From Geomonas subterranea (GTDB lineage Bacteria > Desulfobacterota > Desulfuromonadia > Geobacterales > Geobacteraceae), in the NCBI RefSeq assembly GCF_019063845.1, contig NZ_CP077683.1, positions 930,001-994,000 on the forward strand: 64,000 nt of DNA. Direction: 5' to 3'. The position numbers were made by a program, and so were the translations under genes. This document shows positions 60,338 to 64,000 of the stretch, in pieces; position 1 is the stretch's first letter; the number at the start of each line of letters is the position of its first letter. Below the pieces are notes generated by a model. That model had not been told where the DNA came from, did not search any database, and saw nothing but the letters and a program-made list of their open reading frames with translations.

Positions 60338-61408
60338 TCAGTCGTGCGGCGCCAAGGCGCCGGGTTCGGGTTCGGGGCGTTGCGCCGCGAACAGCTTGTT
60401 CAAAGCGGCCGGTATCAGATCCAGGGGGACCACCTGGTCGGCCGCGTCGAGGGTGATGGCGGCCTTGGGCATCCCGAAGACCGCGCAGGATGGCTCGTCC
60501 TGGACGATGGTGGTTCCGCCGGCCTCCCGTATGTGCAGCATCCCCTGGGCCCCGTCGCGTCCCATCCCGGTCAGGAGCACGGCCACCACGTTGTCACAGC
60601 GCTGCCGGGCCAGCGAGTCGAAGAAGACGTCGATGGAGGGACGGCAGCAGTTCATGGGAGGGGCGTCGTTGAACCGGATCGTCCCCTCGGCCAGGGTCAG
60701 GTGCGTGCCGTCGGGGGCGATCAGCGCCTCGCCCGCCCGGAAGGGGGCGCCGTCGCGGGCGAGCTTGACCGGAAGTGCGCATTCCCGGTCCAGCCAGCTG
60801 GCGAACCCTGCCGCGAACCCCTGCGCTATGTGCTGCACCACGAATACGGCGCCGGGAAAATCCGCCGGGAGGGACTTCAAAAGCCGCATGACCGCCTTGG
60901 GGCCGCCGGTGGAGGCGCCGATGGCGAGTATGTTGTGTCCGGAACCGCCGGGAAGGGGGGCGAGCGCCTCTCCGGCGCGCAGCTTGCGCCGCGGGTGCCT
61001 GATGACCCGGATCCTGGAGAGGAACTGGACCTTCTCCCGCAGCGTGGCGGCGAACCCTTCCAGCGACCCGATCCCGTCGAGAGCCGGCTTCTCCATCACG
61101 TCCAGCGCCCCCCTCTTGATGGCCATGAAGGCGCGATCCACCTCGCTTGCCTCCACCGCCGCCGAGAGGACCAGCACCGGGGTGGGGCAAAGCGCCATGA
61201 TCTCCTCGATGGCGTCCAGGCCGTCCAAAACCGGCATCAGGAGGTCCATGATCACCAGGTCGGGCTTGAGCGCCTGGGCCAGCTCGACCGCCTGCCTGCC
61301 GTCGCACGCAGCACCGACCACACGGATGTCGTCCCTGGCCTGCAGCATGTCGGTCAGCAGCTGGCGCGCGAGGAGGGAATCATCGGCCAGCACAACCCTC
61401 GTGGTCAT
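60338..61408 (-). CDS. cheB: Chemoreceptor glutamate methylesterase CheB
   Basis: A 356-residue enzyme. Receiver (residues 1-120: LADDSLLARQLL, LVIMDLLMPVLDG), linker, then the methylesterase domain with the catalytic Ser in IGASTGGPKAVM, His in FVVQHIAQGFAAGFASWL, and Asp in LLTGMGRDGAQGM, followed by GGTTIVQDEPSCAVFGMP. It removes methyl groups from receptors during adaptation. The matching CheR is not in the window. Confidence 0.95.
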   Translation of the reverse strand: MTTRVVLADDSLLARQLLTDMLQARDDIRVVGAACDGRQAVELAQALKPDLVIMDLLMPVLDGLDAIEEIMALCPTPVLVLSAAVEASEVDRAFMAIKRGALDVMEKPALDGIGSLEGFAATLREKVQFLSRIRVIRHPRRKLRAGEALAPLPGGSGHNILAIGASTGGPKAVMRLLKSLPADFPGAVFVVQHIAQGFAAGFASWLDRECALPVKLARDGAPFRAGEALIAPDGTHLTLAEGTIRFNDAPPMNCCRPSIDVFFDSLARQRCDNVVAVLLTGMGRDGAQGMLHIREAGGTTIVQDEPSCAVFGMPKAAITLDAADQVVPLDLIPAALNKLFAAQRPEPEPGALAPHD

Positions 61409-61468
61409 AGAAACTTTCCTTCCTTGGCGTGAGGCGGGCGCGTGCCCGCGTGAAACCGTCCCGCGGCG

Positions 61469-63514
61469 TCAGCCGATCAGCATCTGCACCGTTTCCAGTA
61501 AAAGCCCCTGGTCGAAGGCGCCCTTGACGATGTAGGCCTGCGCCCCGGCCTGCAGCGCCTGGCGCTTGTCCTCGTCGCGCGACAGCGACGAGACGATGAT
61601 CACGGGGATGTCGCGGTACTGCTCGGAGGCGCGCAGGGCCCGGGTCAGCTCGAAACCGTTGATCCCCGGCATCTCCACGTCGGAGATCACCAGGTCGAAC
61701 TGCTCCTGCGCGCTCTTCTCCAGTGCGTCCTCGCCTGAGACCGCCGTCACCACCGCGTACCCCTGGCTCACCAGGATGCTCTGCTCCATGGTGCGGGTGG
61801 TGATGGAGTCGTCGACCACCAGCACCTTGAGGCGCCGTTGGGCCGCCTGCGCCTCCTCGGCCGAGAGCGTGGCGCGCCGCACGCCGCGCCCTGACTCGAA
61901 CAGGTCCGGGACGTTCAGGATCAGGGCCGGGTTGCCGTCCCCCATGATGGTGGCGCCGAACAAGAACCGGACGTTTCTGAACTGTTTGCCCAGCCCCTTG
62001 ACCACCACCTCGCTGTAGCCCAGGTGCGCGTCCACGATGCAGGCGATGCGCTGGTCGCAATGCTTTAAAACCACCGCCGAGAGCGTCAGGTCCCCCGCCT
62101 CGCGCCGATCGGTGAGCCCCAGCATCCCCGGCAGGCTGTACAGCGGCGTGGTCGCGCCGCGCACCTTGATCACCTCGCCGCTCCCAAGGGTGTCGATCTC
62201 GCTTGCGCGCACCTTGACGATCTCCTGCAGGTACGTTGTGGGGATGGCGAAGGTTTCCCCCCCGCAGGCGACGATCAGCGCGTCCAGGACCGACAGGGTG
62301 AGCGGAAGCTGCAGGGTGACCTGGGTGAAGCTCCCCGGCACGCTGGCGAGGGTCACGCTCCCCTTGACCCGCTCTATGTTCTTCTTCACCACGTCCATCC
62401 CCACCCCGCGCCCCGAGACGTCGGTGACGATGTCGGCGGTGGAGAAGCCGGGACGGAAGGTGAGGTAGAGGGCCTCGTCGTCGCTGAGCGCCTCGGCCTC
62501 GCGGGGATCGAGCACGCCGCGCGCGACCGCGGCGGTCTTGATGCCGGCGGGGTCCATGCCCCGGCCGTCGTCGCGCACCTCGACCAGCACCGAGTTCCCC
62601 TGGTGGCGGGCCGAGAGCAGGACCGCGCCCTGGCGCGGCTTCCCGGCGGCCGCGCGCGCCTCGGGGCTTTCGATGCCGTGGGAGAGGGCGTTGGTCAACA
62701 GGTGGATCAGGATCGGTTTCAATCCATCGAGGAGCACGCGGTCCATCTCGATGGCCTGCCCGACGATCTGGAAGCGCACCTCGCGCCCCAGTTGCTGCGC
62801 GAGGTCGCGCACCAGGCGTTCCAGGCCGTCGGAGATGGTGCGCAGGGGGAGCATGCGCAGCCCCATCGCTTTTGCGTGCAGCTCCTGGATCAGGTAGTCG
62901 AGGTAGAGGACGTCCTCCTCCAGCTCCCCGCGAAAGGCCGCAAGCTCCGTGACGTGACCGGCGGGGAGCGCGCCGGTTATCTCCTTGAGGCGGTCCAGCT
63001 TCGATTCCAGGCGCTTCTTGTTGATGATCAGCTCGCCAACCAGGTTCACCAGGTGGTCCAGGGTCTTCACGTCCGCGCGCACCGTGTCCGCAAGCGCCGC
63101 CTCGGGCTGGCTCTCCCGGGGCTCGGTGTGGAGCTGCTGCCCAAGTTCGCCCCGGTCGTACTCCGCGACGAACCGCTCCACGTCCAGTTCCGGCTTCTCG
63201 CCGCGCATCAGGGCCGAGGTGATGAGCGCCACCGCATCGGCCCCCCGTAACAGCAGGTCGATGCCCCGGGCGTCCACCTTGCGCTCGCCGCTCTCCATCC
63301 CCTTTAACTGCTCCTCCATGGTGTGGGTGATGGCGCTGATGTCGGCGAGCCCCACCATGCGCGCCGACCCCTTCAGGGTGTGCGCGTTGCGCAACAGCTC
63401 GTGCAGCAGGTCGGTGCGAGCCGGGTTCTTCTCCAGGACCAGCAGGCCGCTTTGCAGCGAGGCCAGGTGCTCCTCCGCCTCCCGGCAGAAGATCTCCAGG
63501 TAACGGTTCCCCAT
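61469..63514 (-). CDS. cheA: CheA-type histidine kinase with C-terminal receiver
   Basis: A 681-residue hybrid CheA. N-terminal Hpt with phospho-His in NAHTLKGSARMVGL (about residue 45), dimerisation region (VKTLDHLVNLVGELIINKKRL), kinase core (HLLTNALSHGIESPEAR, DDGRGMDPAGI, GRGVGMDVVKKNIE), CheW-like domain, and a receiver at about residues 555-681 (VLVVDDSITTRTMEQ, LVISDVEMPGINGFE). The CheY-binding P2 domain is absent or very short. The CheA-REC layout is typical of alternative chemosensory systems. The ATG directly follows the receptor's stop codon. Confidence 0.93.
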   Translation of the reverse strand: MGNRYLEIFCREAEEHLASLQSGLLVLEKNPARTDLLHELLRNAHTLKGSARMVGLADISAITHTMEEQLKGMESGERKVDARGIDLLLRGADAVALITSALMRGEKPELDVERFVAEYDRGELGQQLHTEPRESQPEAALADTVRADVKTLDHLVNLVGELIINKKRLESKLDRLKEITGALPAGHVTELAAFRGELEEDVLYLDYLIQELHAKAMGLRMLPLRTISDGLERLVRDLAQQLGREVRFQIVGQAIEMDRVLLDGLKPILIHLLTNALSHGIESPEARAAAGKPRQGAVLLSARHQGNSVLVEVRDDGRGMDPAGIKTAAVARGVLDPREAEALSDDEALYLTFRPGFSTADIVTDVSGRGVGMDVVKKNIERVKGSVTLASVPGSFTQVTLQLPLTLSVLDALIVACGGETFAIPTTYLQEIVKVRASEIDTLGSGEVIKVRGATTPLYSLPGMLGLTDRREAGDLTLSAVVLKHCDQRIACIVDAHLGYSEVVVKGLGKQFRNVRFLFGATIMGDGNPALILNVPDLFESGRGVRRATLSAEEAQAAQRRLKVLVVDDSITTRTMEQSILVSQGYAVVTAVSGEDALEKSAQEQFDLVISDVEMPGINGFELTRALRASEQYRDIPVIIVSSLSRDEDKRQALQAGAQAYIVKGAFDQGLLLETVQMLIG

Positions 63515-64000
63515 CTAGGCCTCTTCCTCGGTGATCTCCTTAAGCCGCTCGGCGAGTTCCAGTATCTCGGCGATCGCCTTCTCGGTCTCGTGCGCCGAGA
63601 GCGCCACCTGCTGCGCCACGTCGCGCACCTCGGTCATGGTCTCCGCCATCTGCTCGCAGGCCGAGGTCTGCTGCTGCGTGGAAAGGGTGATCTCCTTGGC
63701 GGTGCGGGCGGTCTCCTGGGCGGTGGACATGATGGAGGCGAAGGAGAACTGCACCTTGTCGACCAGGTGGGAGGCCGCGTCGACCGCCTTGGTCCCCTCC
63801 TCGGTGACCATGATGGTGTTGTTGGTGGCGCGCTGGATCTCGCCGATGAGCCCCTTGATCTGGCGGGTCGCCTCGACGGTCCGGTCGGCCAGGCGCTTCA
63901 CCTCCTGGGCCACGATGGCGAAGCGCTTCCCCGCCTCGCCGGCGCCCGCCGCCTCGATGGCCGCGTTGAGCGCGAGGAGGTTGGTCTGGTCGCTGATCTC
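63515..64000 (-). CDS. Methyl-accepting chemotaxis protein, C-terminal part (start beyond the window)
   Basis: Only the last ~161 codons are inside the window. The highly conserved receptor tip is visible at the edge: [39 protein letters not shown], followed by long coiled-coil helices. The hairpin has Gly (EAAGAGE) where Arg is commonest (EAARAGE). The membrane and sensor parts are outside. First gene of the chemotaxis-like operon seen here. Confidence 0.93.
   Translation of the reverse strand, partial: EISDQTNLLALNAAIEAAGAGEAGKRFAIVAQEVKRLADRTVEATRQIKGLIGEIQRATNNTIMVTEEGTKAVDAASHLVDKVQFSFASIMSTAQETARTAKEITLSTQQQTSACEQMAETMTEVRDVAQQVALSAHETEKAIAEILELAERLKEITEEEA

Overview
The window is 64 kb of GC-rich, densely coded chromosomal DNA. 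It most likely comes from a member of the Geobacteraceae (Geobacter / Citrifermentans / Geomonas group, Desulfuromonadota). This is inferred from the many sigma-54 activators and hybrid kinases, a minimal ~1000-residue PutA like the Geobacter enzyme, a geopeptide-type radical-SAM maturase, and several families of short dispersed palindromic repeats. There is no rRNA, tRNA, insertion sequence, prophage or CRISPR array. The right edge cuts a chemoreceptor gene.

Layout. 0-5.5 kb: polar amino-acid ABC importer, an outer-membrane porin and a LivK-type binding lipoprotein. 5.6-7.7 kb: a manganese (yybP-ykoY) riboswitch ahead of htpX and terC. 7.7-13.9 kb: heavy-metal RND efflux operon with a small Cys/His-rich leader gene. 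14.4-17.7 kb: livHMGF, which works with the LivK 9 kb upstream. 17.7-22 kb: two DMT permeases, a YbaK-like deacylase and an SNF symporter, separated by dispersed repeats. 21.9-22.5 kb: a Phd/RelE toxin-antitoxin pair. 22.6-27.6 kb: a PAS/sigma-54 activator followed by putA, which has a clear -24/-12 promoter and a palindromic candidate enhancer. 27.8-29.2 kb: fructose-1,6-bisphosphatase and a small acidic protein. 29.3-34.3 kb: an NtrC-type regulator, then an HD-GYP regulator and a hybrid kinase on the other strand. 34.5-38.7 kb: multidrug RND pump. 38.8-40.1 kb: a FliK-like/FlhB-C-terminal-like pair. 40.1-46.1 kb: a ChaN-like lipoprotein, purM-purN, and rimI-pyrK-pyrD-KamA-like on the opposite strand. 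46.3-48 kb: a LysR regulator, a zinc-ribbon mini-protein and a DksA/TraR-type protein. 48.1-51.9 kb: a DRTGG/BioD-like ATPase, a REC-PAS-PP2C phosphatase and an HD protein.

52.1-59.5 kb holds the most interesting locus. It contains a sigma-54 response regulator, a radical SAM/SPASM maturase, an easily missed 37-residue precursor peptide (54948-55061, minus strand) whose C-terminal core is rich in Cys, Tyr and Trp, and, divergently, a frameshifted TonB-dependent receptor, a periplasmic binding protein and a sensor kinase. It reads as a self-contained system that makes, re-imports and senses a modified peptide (RiPP). 59.4-64 kb: a small helical protein and a chemotaxis-like set (CheY-like, CheB, CheA-REC, chemoreceptor) on the minus strand.

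Functional assignments rest on motifs read directly from the translated sequence. Promoters, terminators and the riboswitch were recognised by eye. Nothing was searched or folded computationally.
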